6,448 nucleotides of DNA, from the NCBI GenBank assembly GCA_025363375.1, contig JANYDZ010000426.1, positions 1 through 6,448 of the forward strand. Direction: 5' to 3'. How positions within the stretch are numbered: the first letter of the stretch is position 1; each line of letters begins with the position of its first letter. This document shows positions 1 through 6,420 of the stretch, piece by piece. The notes under the pieces were generated by a model that saw nothing but the letters and a program-made list of their open reading frames with translations, did not search any database and had not been told where the DNA came from. Source of the DNA: Hyphomicrobiales bacterium (GTDB lineage Bacteria; Pseudomonadota; Alphaproteobacteria; Rhizobiales; Beijerinckiaceae). Both the position numbers and the translations under genes were made by a program.

Positions 1-1463
1 ATGAATACGAAAGCGAGTCCACAGCCGCCGCCAACGCCTATGTGGGACCGCAGGTGAATAAATACATTCGCGCCCTGGAAGCCGATCTTGAGAAGCGGGG
101 CTTCGAGGGTTCGCTATTTATGATGGGTTCCAACGGCGGCCTGCTCTCCGTCGACCGAACATGCCGGCAGCCGATCGCGCTGGTGGAATCGGGCCCCATC
201 GGCGGCTGCATCGGGGCCGCCGCCTATGGCGAGGCGCTCGGACTGAAGAACATCATCGCGTTCGACATGGGCGGCACGACGGCGAAATGCGCGCTCGTCG
301 AAAACGGCCGCTTCAACGTCGAATCGATCTACTACGCCGGCGGCTACGCGAAGGGCTTTCCCATCAGGTCGCCCGTCATAGACATCGTCGAAGTCGGTCA
401 GGGCGGCGGCTCCATCGCCTGGCTCGATCCGCAGAACCGCCTGCATGTGGGGCCGCTAAGCGCGGGTTCGACGCCTGGCCCCGTGTGTTACGGGCGCGGC
501 GGCGTCGAGCCCACCGTCACCGACGCCAATCTCGTGCTCGGGCGTCTCAATCCCGCGCGCTTTCTCGGCGGCGAGTTGACGCTCGACATGAAGGGCGCGC
601 ATGACGCCATCGGCGTTATCGCCGAACGTCTGGGTTATCGCGGCGAGAATGGCCTGGCGCGCATGGCGGAAGGCGTTCTTTCGGTATCGACCGCGATCAT
701 GGGCGGCGCCATCAAGCAGATATCCATAGAGCGCGGCCTTGATCCCCGCGATTTCGCGCTGTTTTGTTACGGCGGCGGCGGACCCTTGCATGGCGGCGCG
801 CTGGCGCGGGAGCTTTCGATCCCCACCGTCGTCGTTCCGCCGGAGCCCGGCAATTTCTCGGCCATCGGCATGTTGCTTGCGGACGCGCGGATCGACGCGT
901 CCAAAACATTCACGGGGCGGCTCGAGGAAGACACGGCCGCCGCCGCGCGCGCCCTGTTCGAGGACATGGAGGACGAGGCCCGCAAGGCGCTGGCGGAAGA
1001 GTTTGGCGCGGCGGAAGTGATCTTCGAACATCATCTGGAAATGCGCTATGTCGGACAGCGCCACAACATCAAAACGCCCGTTGACCCGCTTGCAGGCGCG
1101 GCCGCGGTCCGCGCAGCCTTCGACCGCGACTACGAGCGGCGTTACGGCCACGCGGACGCGAAGGCGCCCGCGGAGATTCAAGCCGCGCATCTCTCGGCTT
1201 TCGCGCGGCGGCGGCGCCCCGATCTCGGGCGCCTGCCGCGCGCGGCGGCAAAACCGGCGCCCGTCACGACGCGCAAGGTGTTTTTCGCCAGCGCCGGCGG
1301 GCTCGTCGACGCGACGGTTTACGACCGCGACGCGCTCGTCATCGGCTTCAGGGCGAAGGGACCGGCTTTGATCGAGGAATACGGTTCGACGACGCTGGTG
1401 TGGCCCGCCGATACATTCGAGATCGGGGCGTTGCGGGAAATCCGCATCAGCATCGGGAGCTGA
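1..1463 (+). CDS. hyuA: Hydantoinase/oxoprolinase family protein, subunit A (HyuA), 5'-truncated by window edge
   Basis: The reading frame is open from the left edge (first full codon at base 3) and ends at TGA 1461-1463, giving 486 residues of a family usually near 700, so about 200 N-terminal residues lie outside. Residues read before base 42 (STAAANAYVGP) match the family's conserved NAYVGP region, so the GTG at 42 is internal and not the start. Visible family motifs are MMGSNGGLLS (about 120-149), ESGPIGGCIGAA (186-221), the ATP-binding-type FDMGGTTAK (261-287), VGQGGGSIAW (393-422) and the C-terminal GPALIEEYGSTT. HyuA subunits use ATP to activate an amide or ketone for the partner HyuB in the cytoplasm; known members include 5-oxoprolinase, N-methylhydantoinase, lactamases and acetone/acetophenone carboxylases. 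The hyuB gene starts 3 bases later. Family is certain; the substrate is unknown. Confidence 0.95.
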   Translation, partial: EYESESTAAANAYVGPQVNKYIRALEADLEKRGFEGSLFMMGSNGGLLSVDRTCRQPIALVESGPIGGCIGAAAYGEALGLKNIIAFDMGGTTAKCALVENGRFNVESIYYAGGYAKGFPIRSPVIDIVEVGQGGGSIAWLDPQNRLHVGPLSAGSTPGPVCYGRGGVEPTVTDANLVLGRLNPARFLGGELTLDMKGAHDAIGVIAERLGYRGENGLARMAEGVLSVSTAIMGGAIKQISIERGLDPRDFALFCYGGGGPLHGGALARELSIPTVVVPPEPGNFSAIGMLLADARIDASKTFTGRLEEDTAAAARALFEDMEDEARKALAEEFGAAEVIFEHHLEMRYVGQRHNIKTPVDPLAGAAAVRAAFDRDYERRYGHADAKAPAEIQAAHLSAFARRRRPDLGRLPRAAAKPAPVTTRKVFFASAGGLVDATVYDRDALVIGFRAKGPALIEEYGSTTLVWPADTFEIGALREIRISIGS

Positions 1464-1466
1464 CGC

Positions 1467-3185
1467 ATGGAAAGCGCCGTCGATATCGCCGCGGTCGATC
1501 CCATTGCGCTGGAGGTCATCCGCTATGGCCTCGTGTCGATCGCCAATCAGATAGACGCGAACATCAAGCGCACGGCGTTCAGCCCCTATATCTATGAATA
1601 CAACGATTTCGCCGTTGGGCTGGCGGATTCCGAAGGCATGCTGGTGGCGCAATGCACGGGCGGGATGCCGCCTTTCGTAGCGGATTCCGTGGGCATGGCG
1701 GTGCGCGACGGGTTGCAAATCTATGGACGGGAACGCCTGCGTCACGGCGACGTGATCCTGTGCAATCACGCGGCGGTGCAGGGCCAGCACCTCAACAACA
1801 CCGTGATGTATACGCCGGTGTTCGCGGACGCCGGGCGCGGCGCGCTGATCGGCTTCTTCGCCATCAACGTGCACTGGATCGACATTGGCGGATGCGTGCC
1901 GCACTCAACCGATATCTTTATGGAGGGTTTGCAGTTGCGCTCCATCAAGCTGTGGTCGAATGGCGAGCCCATCGAGGAAGTCTACCGCATCATCGAGAAC
2001 AACACGCGTCTGCCCGGGCAATTGCTCGGCGACATCGCGGCGCAGCTCGCTGGCTGTTTGCTTGGCCGCGATCTGACGGCGGCGCTGGTTGAGCGCTACG
2101 GCGCGCCGACGTTTCTGCGCGCGGTCTCCATCATTCTGGATCAATCGGAAGCCGCGGCGCGCGCGGTGATTCGCGCCATGCCGGACGGCGAATATGCGCA
2201 CGAGACCTTTCTCGACAACGACCGGACAAGCGACGATCCCCTGCCGATCCGCGTGAAAGCGATCGTGAAGGGCGACGAGCTTACCATCGATTACACGGGC
2301 CTTGCCGATCAGGTGAAAGGGCCGATCAACTCGGGCTGGTTCGGCGGCGGGCAAACCACGGCGCGCGTGGCGTTCAAATATATTCTGGGCGCCGGCGAGG
2401 CGGCGAACGAGGGCACGTTTCGACCGTTGAAACTCATTCTGCCGCAGGGCAAGATTCTGAGCGCCAACTCCGCCGCGCCCATGGGCAATTATTCGACGCC
2501 GTTTCCAACGGTGATCGACGCCGTCATCAAGGCGCTCGAAAAAGCTTTGCCGCTGCGCGTGCCCGGCGGGCATTTCGGCACCCATTCGGGCGTGCGTTTC
2601 TTCGGCAAAAAGCCCGATGGAAAATATTTCGACTCGCATGATTCCGGTCATGGCGGTTGGGGCGCCTGCGCCACGCATGACGGCGCGGGGCCGTTTCGCA
2701 CCATGGCGCACGGCGATACGCGCGTCATTCCGCTGGAGTTGCAAGAAACGCAATTGCCCATGCGAATCGAGGAGTTTTCGCTGCGCGCGGATTCCGGCGG
2801 CGCGGGAAAATATCGCGGCGGCCTCGGATTCAGGAAGGTCTATCGCATGCTTGGCTCCTGCAGGTTGCAAACAAACCTCGACCGCACGAAATTTCCGCCG
2901 TGGGGAACGCAGGGCGGGCGCGAGGGCAAGCCGGGCCGGTTTTCCATTGTGCCGGCGGCGACAGGCGCGGCGCGGCCTGTCGGCAAGGAAAAGGGACTTG
3001 AGCTGGCGGCCGGCGATCTCGTGTTCGTCGAGACCGGCGGCGGGGGAGGATACGGGGCGCCGCGCGAACGCGCGCTGAGCCTGATCCAGCGCGATCTCGA
3101 CGCGGGCTATGTGTCGCGGGACGCCGCGATCGCCGACTATGGAATTGACATTGACGCGGACGGCAAGGCGCGCCGCGCGCGTTGA
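1467..3185 (+). CDS. hyuB: Hydantoinase/oxoprolinase family protein, subunit B (HyuB)
   Basis: A full-length 572-residue HyuB, the usual size for the family. It starts at ATG 1467, supported by GGGAG at 1455-1459 with a 7-base spacer; this site lies over the end of hyuA, so the two are probably translationally coupled. Family features seen: N-terminal DPIALEVIRYGLVSIA (residues 11-26), RTAFSP (35-40), the NHAAVQGQHLNN segment (100-111), HWIDIGG (136-142), STDIFMEGL (147-155), MGNYSTPFPT in the second half, and the C-terminal glycine-rich ETGGGGGYGAP. HyuB completes the ATP-driven hydrolysis or carboxylation begun by HyuA, forming an A/B complex in the cytoplasm. The HWIDIGG and NHAAVQGQH segments depart from the more common HHADVGG and NDPYxGGTH versions as I recall them, suggesting a subclade whose substrate is not simply 5-oxoproline. 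Gene identity is secure; specificity is not. Confidence 0.96.
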   Translation: MESAVDIAAVDPIALEVIRYGLVSIANQIDANIKRTAFSPYIYEYNDFAVGLADSEGMLVAQCTGGMPPFVADSVGMAVRDGLQIYGRERLRHGDVILCNHAAVQGQHLNNTVMYTPVFADAGRGALIGFFAINVHWIDIGGCVPHSTDIFMEGLQLRSIKLWSNGEPIEEVYRIIENNTRLPGQLLGDIAAQLAGCLLGRDLTAALVERYGAPTFLRAVSIILDQSEAAARAVIRAMPDGEYAHETFLDNDRTSDDPLPIRVKAIVKGDELTIDYTGLADQVKGPINSGWFGGGQTTARVAFKYILGAGEAANEGTFRPLKLILPQGKILSANSAAPMGNYSTPFPTVIDAVIKALEKALPLRVPGGHFGTHSGVRFFGKKPDGKYFDSHDSGHGGWGACATHDGAGPFRTMAHGDTRVIPLELQETQLPMRIEEFSLRADSGGAGKYRGGLGFRKVYRMLGSCRLQTNLDRTKFPPWGTQGGREGKPGRFSIVPAATGAARPVGKEKGLELAAGDLVFVETGGGGGYGAPRERALSLIQRDLDAGYVSRDAAIADYGIDIDADGKARRAR

Positions 3186-3191
3186 AGGAGG
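3185..3191 (+). promoter_or_regulatory. Shine-Dalgarno deciding the start of the solute-binding protein
   Basis: AAGGAGG, a near-perfect anti-16S match, begins on the last base of the hyuB stop codon and sits 5 bases before ATG 3197. It selects ATG 3197 over the in-frame TTG at 3182, which would place the ribosome site inside the coding region and add five residues ahead of a good signal peptide. The overlap with the hyuB stop supports coupled translation. Confidence 0.85.
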
Positions 3192-3196
3192 CGGGA

Positions 3197-4228
3197 ATGA
3201 AAGCGGCGGCAAGTATTTCGGCGGCGTTCTTCGCGGCGGCGTCCTGCTTTGGCGCCCATGCGCAATCGGTCGAGGACTTCTATCGCGGCAAGACCGTCAC
3301 AATGATCGTCGGCACGGGCGAGAACGCCGGCGCTGTTGAAACCTATCCGCGCGCGCTGGCGCAGGTGATGAAGAAATATATGCCCGGCGCGCCGAATATG
3401 ATCGTCTCCAACATGCCCGGCGCCGGCGGCATCAAGGCGGCGAACTACATTTATTCCATAGCGCCGCAGGATGGGACCGTGTGGGGCTTCATTACGCGCG
3501 GCTTTTTGCTCGCGCCCATGCTGAAGATGCCGCAGGCGAATTTCGATCCGGTAAAATTCAACTGGATCGGCTCCACCGCGCGCACCGTGTCGGTGGGAAT
3601 CGCGTGGAAGGAGGCGACGCCGGCGCGCTCGATTCAAGACGCGATGGAGCGCGAGTTGGTGATCGGCGCCACCAGCGCGGGGCAGGACACGGCGGTGTTT
3701 CCCAACGCGCTCAACAAATTCGCCGGCACGAAGTTCAAGGTGGTGACGGGCTACGCGAGCGTTGGCGAGGTTGACTACGCCATCGAGCGCGGCGAATTGC
3801 AGGGAAAGGTGGGCTTCACCTGGGCGGCGCTCAACAGCGGGCGTCAGTTGCAATGGCTCAGGGAGGGCAAGGTTCAGGTTCTCGTGCAGCTTGGCGTCGA
3901 AAAGGCGCGGGGGGTGCCCGCCGAGGTGCCGCTGGGGCTTGATCTGGCCAGGACGCCGGGAGCCCGTCAGGCGCTTGAAGTGATCGCCGCGCCCTCCGCG
4001 ACCGGTTTTCCCTCGTTCATGGGACCGGGCGCGCCGAAGGAGCGTGTCGAGGCCATACGCGCGGCTTACGCGAAGGCGCTGGCGGATCCCGAGTTTATCG
4101 AGCTTGTGACGCGGCAGGGTCTCGATATCGATCCGATCCGCGGCGAGGATCTCGCCAGGATCGTGCGCGACATGTACGCTTTGCCGCAGACCGCCGTCGA
4201 TCTGGCGCGGACTGTGATGCCGCAGTAG
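3197..4228 (+). CDS. Bug/TctC-type periplasmic solute-binding protein (tripartite tricarboxylate transporter family)
   Basis: A 343-residue protein with a Sec signal peptide: MK at the start, a hydrophobic Ala/Phe stretch (3-18) and a probable signal peptidase I site after AHA (20-22). The mature part opens with VEDFYRGKTVTMIVGTGE, then NMPGAGGIKAANYIYSIAPQDGT (about 72-94), both typical of Bug/TctC proteins, as is the overall length. Such proteins bind small carboxylates or related polar compounds in the periplasm and pass them to TctA/TctB membrane subunits, or act as sensors. No TctA or TctB gene is in the window, so it may be an orphan binding protein, common in this family. It lies 11 bases after hyuB and so probably delivers the substrate or product of the HyuAB enzyme. 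The segment usually reading GGGYD or GGGTD, which helps form the ligand pocket, reads NAGAVE here (43-48). Ligand unknown. Confidence 0.9.
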   Translation: MKAAASISAAFFAAASCFGAHAQSVEDFYRGKTVTMIVGTGENAGAVETYPRALAQVMKKYMPGAPNMIVSNMPGAGGIKAANYIYSIAPQDGTVWGFITRGFLLAPMLKMPQANFDPVKFNWIGSTARTVSVGIAWKEATPARSIQDAMERELVIGATSAGQDTAVFPNALNKFAGTKFKVVTGYASVGEVDYAIERGELQGKVGFTWAALNSGRQLQWLREGKVQVLVQLGVEKARGVPAEVPLGLDLARTPGARQALEVIAAPSATGFPSFMGPGAPKERVEAIRAAYAKALADPEFIELVTRQGLDIDPIRGEDLARIVRDMYALPQTAVDLARTVMPQ

Positions 4229-4273
4229 CGGCTGGAGTCCGACGCTGTCAGGGGGAGGACGAAGAGGGCGCCT
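4229..4273. other. 45-base gap between convergent genes
   Basis: This gap separates the stop codons of the solute-binding protein (rightward) and the flavin oxidoreductase (leftward). I see no stem followed by a T-run in either direction, so no standard intrinsic terminator can be assigned. The only strong secondary structure nearby is the inverted repeat at 4276-4305, inside the end of the oxidoreductase gene. Confidence 0.6.
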
Positions 4274-5383
4274 TCACGCGGCCATGGACTTTTTGATGGC
4301 CGCGTTCACGCGCGGCATGACCTGCGTCGCCATCAGCTCCAGCGAGCGTTTCGCCAGTTTTTCATCCACCCAGTCCATGCCGGCGTAGACGAGTTCGCCG
4401 AAATCGCCGACCTCTTCGCGCATGGCGAGAATCTGGTCGACGATGTTGTTGACGCCGCCGTACATCACGCAATTGTCGAGGATGTAATCGGTGGTCAGCT
4501 CCTCGTCCGGCTGATCGCGGTGCTGTTTGAACACCCCGCCGCGCCCGCCGCGCTTCAATTTGAAGCCGAGCTGATCGTAGTAGAAGCGATAGGGCGAGTT
4601 GGCGTCGTCGCGGCCATAGGCGCGCGCCGTCTTTTCGTCGTCGCAAACGAAAATCGTGCGCGCGATGCGCCAGTCGTTCGCGTCGGGCGTCGCGCCCACG
4701 GCCAGCCTGCCCTCCGCGTAATTGGCCCAATGGGTCTTGACCCACTTCTTCAGCAGGAAGTTGGCGGAAAGCGGATGGAAATCCCGCTTGCCCATGGCCG
4801 TGACGCCCTTGGAGAAAGGCGCGACCACCGTGCCGACGATTTCGGGACGCGGCGATTGCCAAGGCTTGCCCATGATGCCGAGACCCTTTTCCAGGTACAT
4901 GCTCGTACGCGTCGTCACCTTGTAGGGGTTGCCCTCAAAATCGATGTCGTAGGGCGCCTCGCGGGCCCAGATTTCGAGGATCACGTTGATCGAATCCTCG
5001 AACATCTTGTTGCGGTCCTTGTCGAGATTTCCCAGCGCTTCGGTGTCCGAACGGATGCCGCCGGGGCTGATGCCCAGAATGAAACGCCCCTTGGCCATGT
5101 GGTCGAACATGGCGGCGTGGGTCGCCACCAGCACGGGATGGGTCTGCGAGAGATTGGTGGTGCCGGTCGCGAGTTTGATGTTTTTGGTCGCGTGAATCAG
5201 CGTCGCGAGAAACAGCATGGAATTGCTGACGTTCTCGACGGAATCGGTAAGGTGCTCTCCCACGAAGGCGTCGTGATAGCCGAGCTTGTCGGCGAAAATA
5301 ATCGCCTCGCGGTCCTCTTCGAGGGTTTCCGTCCAGTTGCGGTGCGTCGGGTGCATCGGCATTGTAAAGTAGCCAAGTCTCAT
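4274..5383 (-). CDS. LLM class (LuxA-like) flavin-dependent oxidoreductase / monooxygenase
   Basis: A 369-residue member of the bacterial luciferase-like TIM-barrel superfamily. The chosen ATG (5381-5383) follows a strong AGGAGGG and gives the typical N-terminus MRLGYFTMPMHPTHRNW; an upstream in-frame start would add 26 unconserved residues. Motifs seen: FADKLGYHDAFVGEH (30-44), LATGTTNLSQTHP (71-83), MFDHMAKGRFILGISPGG (92-109), and a second half with an ATRTSMY-type segment and WRIARTIFVCDDEKTA. Such enzymes take reduced FMN from a separate reductase and insert oxygen into, or oxidise, small organic substrates; the N-terminus resembles the limonene monooxygenase-like group, though the substrate cannot be inferred. 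No flavin reductase is encoded here. The gene is downstream of the lyase-like gene on the same strand (105-base gap), so the two are probably co-transcribed. Family is secure, reaction is not. Confidence 0.94.
   Translation of the reverse strand: MRLGYFTMPMHPTHRNWTETLEEDREAIIFADKLGYHDAFVGEHLTDSVENVSNSMLFLATLIHATKNIKLATGTTNLSQTHPVLVATHAAMFDHMAKGRFILGISPGGIRSDTEALGNLDKDRNKMFEDSINVILEIWAREAPYDIDFEGNPYKVTTRTSMYLEKGLGIMGKPWQSPRPEIVGTVVAPFSKGVTAMGKRDFHPLSANFLLKKWVKTHWANYAEGRLAVGATPDANDWRIARTIFVCDDEKTARAYGRDDANSPYRFYYDQLGFKLKRGGRGGVFKQHRDQPDEELTTDYILDNCVMYGGVNNIVDQILAMREEVGDFGELVYAGMDWVDEKLAKRSLELMATQVMPRVNAAIKKSMAA
4276..4305. repeat. Perfect 10-bp inverted repeat (stem-loop) at the convergent junction
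   Basis: ACGCGGCCAT (4276-4285) is exactly complemented by ATGGCCGCGT (4296-4305), with a 10-base loop containing five T residues. It overlaps the last codons of the flavin oxidoreductase and lies about 50 bases past the stop of the solute-binding gene. A GC-rich stem here could help stop transcription from either side, but neither flank has the T-run expected of an intrinsic terminator. The structure is seen directly; the role is inferred. Confidence 0.45.
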
Positions 5384-5387
5384 CAAT

Positions 5388-5394
5388 CCCTCCT
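5388..5394 (-). promoter_or_regulatory. Shine-Dalgarno of the flavin oxidoreductase
   Basis: Read on the minus strand this is AGGAGGG, 4-5 bases before the ATG at 5383. It fixes the start at MRLGYF and excludes the in-frame start at 5461. Confidence 0.8.
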
Positions 5395-5398
5395 CGCG

Positions 5399-5420
5399 GC
5401 CGCCCTTGCGGGCGGGCGGC
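5399..5420 (-). other. GC-rich hairpin in the leader of the flavin oxidoreductase
   Basis: GCCGCCC (5399-5405) pairs with GGGCGGC (5414-5420) around an 8-base loop; an alternative stem uses 5401-5405 with 5410-5414. In the transcript it lies directly upstream of the Shine-Dalgarno. It has no following U-run, so it is not a standard terminator. It could stabilise the downstream message after processing of a two-gene transcript or influence ribosome access, but both roles are inference. Confidence 0.35.
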
Positions 5421-5488
5421 AGATCATAAAACACGTTGGAACAGCGCGCGAAACCTGTCAATCCGAGCGTGTTTCATCCGCGCGCGTT

Positions 5489-6316
5489 TCAAAGCTTGTC
5501 CATCCCGAGCTTCTGGTAGAACGCCGCGCCAGCCTTGAAGTCCGGCTGGGCGGCGAACCAGGCTTGCGGCGTGCCGCTCTCTTTCAGGGCGGCCAACATT
5601 CCCCGCTGGGCTGTCAGCGCGGCGATCGCCATGGCGGCGGGCAGCACGCCCATGCGCGCGCCCCGCCGTTCATATTCCGCCGTGGTCATGTCGCCCGGCA
5701 GAACGCCGACTCCCGGACGCTTCAACCGGTCGTTGAGCGTCTTCATTTCGGCCTCGTCGCTGGTGCTGAACCAGAAAGCGTCCGCGCCGGATTCGACGGC
5801 TTGCTGGAGGCGGTCGCTCTTCCGGCTGAAGTCGCCCGTGAGTTCGCTGCGGGCGATGATGACGAGGGAGGCGTCGAGGCGCGCGTCGAGCGCGCGTTTG
5901 ATCTTGTCGACGAATTCCGGCGTCGAGACGGTCGGCGAATCAAAGCCAAGCAGGGCAGGGCGTTTGGGCACCGTCGAATCCTCGATATGAATGGCGGCGA
6001 CGCCGGCGCGTTCATATTCCTGGATCGTGCGCGTCACGTTGACGCCGACGCCAAAGCCGGTCTCGCCATCGGCGATGGCGGGCACGCACAGCGCGTTGGC
6101 GACGCGCGCGGCGGTCTCGGCCATTTCCGACATGGTGAGCACGTTGACGTCGGGATAGCCGGACATTTTGTGTTGCAGAGAGCCCGACATATAGACGGCG
6201 GAAAAGCCGGCGGCCTCAATGAAGCGCGCCGCGAGCACGTCGGCCGCGCCCGGCGCCACAATCATTGGCCCGCCCGCGAGCAATTTGCGGAATATCGCGC
6301 GTTTTTCCTTGGCCAT
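5489..6316 (-). CDS. PEP mutase / isocitrate lyase superfamily protein with a non-canonical active site
   Basis: A 275-residue protein, close to the usual 280-300 of the PrpB/PEP mutase/oxaloacetate decarboxylase group. The ATG at 6314-6316 has GGAG seven bases upstream; the TTG at 6331 would overlap that site and is less likely. The fold signature is clear: GGPMIVAPGAADVLAARF (15-32), AGFSAVYMSG (36-45), LTMSEMAETAARVANAL (60-76), NVTRTIQEYERAGVAAIHIE (93-112) and LVIIAR (151-156). Relatives make or cleave C-C or C-P bonds of 2-oxo or hydroxy acids using Mg2+ in a TIM barrel. Expected motifs are altered: metal-binding DADTG reads DGETG (83-87), catalytic KRCGH reads KRPALLG (118-124), ARTDA reads ARSEL, and NMTEFG reads DMTTAEY. 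Without the Cys and His it is unlikely to be a true isocitrate or methylisocitrate lyase. It is upstream of the flavin oxidoreductase and probably shares its transcript. Confidence 0.92.
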   Translation of the reverse strand: MAKEKRAIFRKLLAGGPMIVAPGAADVLAARFIEAAGFSAVYMSGSLQHKMSGYPDVNVLTMSEMAETAARVANALCVPAIADGETGFGVGVNVTRTIQEYERAGVAAIHIEDSTVPKRPALLGFDSPTVSTPEFVDKIKRALDARLDASLVIIARSELTGDFSRKSDRLQQAVESGADAFWFSTSDEAEMKTLNDRLKRPGVGVLPGDMTTAEYERRGARMGVLPAAMAIAALTAQRGMLAALKESGTPQAWFAAQPDFKAGAAFYQKLGMDKL

Positions 6317-6323
6317 TGGATTT

Positions 6324-6329
6324 CTCCCC
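6324..6329 (-). promoter_or_regulatory. Shine-Dalgarno of the PEP mutase/isocitrate lyase-like gene
   Basis: Minus-strand GGGGAG with a 7-base spacer to the ATG at 6316. Its position supports ATG 6316 as the start, since the alternative TTG at 6331 would fall on the ribosome-binding site itself. Confidence 0.75.
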
Positions 6330-6339
6330 AATTCTGGTC

Positions 6340-6367
6340 ATTGTGCATCCCGCTGGCGAAGGCGCAA
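6340..6367 (-). promoter_or_regulatory. Weak sigma-70-like promoter candidate for the leftward gene pair
   Basis: On the minus strand TTGCGC (6362-6367) is followed after 16 bases by CACAAT (6340-6345). The -35 matches consensus at three of six bases and the -10 at four of six. It would give a short leader before the Shine-Dalgarno. The match is weak and is suggested mainly by its position just downstream of the tandem repeat. Confidence 0.22.
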
Positions 6368-6396
6368 GCCGACGACGTCCCAGCCGACGACGTCCC
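6367..6396. repeat. Perfect 15-bp tandem duplication, each copy with a GACGTC palindrome
   Basis: The unit AGCCGACGACGTCCC occurs twice head to tail (6367-6381 and 6382-6396) with no mismatch. Each copy holds the 6-bp palindrome GACGTC (6374-6379 and 6389-6394). It lies between two divergent genes, just upstream of the weak leftward -35 element, where an activator or repressor site would be expected. It may be a paired operator or simply a recent slippage duplication. Confidence 0.7.
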
Positions 6397-6420
6397 TGGT
6401 GAACGCTCGGGAGCTTCCTC

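Larger units (their letters stand above)
6317..6420. other. Divergent intergenic region, 104 bases
   Basis: This stretch separates the leftward lyase-like gene from the apparent rightward start at 6421. It contains the leftward Shine-Dalgarno, a weak leftward promoter candidate, a perfect 15-bp tandem duplication, and a rightward GGGAG at 6409-6413. It is the most likely control region for the leftward gene pair. Confidence 0.6.

Noticed and set aside
1..60. ATG at base 1 and ATG at base 40 as possible gene starts.
   Set aside because: Both lie in frame 1, which reaches a stop at 55-57. The HyuA frame is frame 3 and is already open at the left edge with conserved residues.
456..3212. Two long, almost abutting minus-strand open frames (456-1904 and 1905-3212) opposite hyuA and hyuB.
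   Set aside because: They are composition shadows of the real genes: Arg/Ala/His-rich, with no family motif, and they ignore the real hyuA/hyuB boundary.
5384..5461. In-frame N-terminal extension of the flavin oxidoreductase starting at 5461.
   Set aside because: It would read through the Shine-Dalgarno and the leader hairpin and add 26 residues not typical of LLM proteins, whose N-terminus matches MRLGYF.
5467..5491. Near-identical direct repeats GCGTGTTTCA (5467-5476) and GCGCGTTTCA (5482-5491), 15 bases apart.
   Set aside because: They are short and imperfect, the second copy overlaps the lyase-like stop codon, and GCG-rich words are common here. Chance is sufficient, although the 15-base period matches the upstream tandem repeat.
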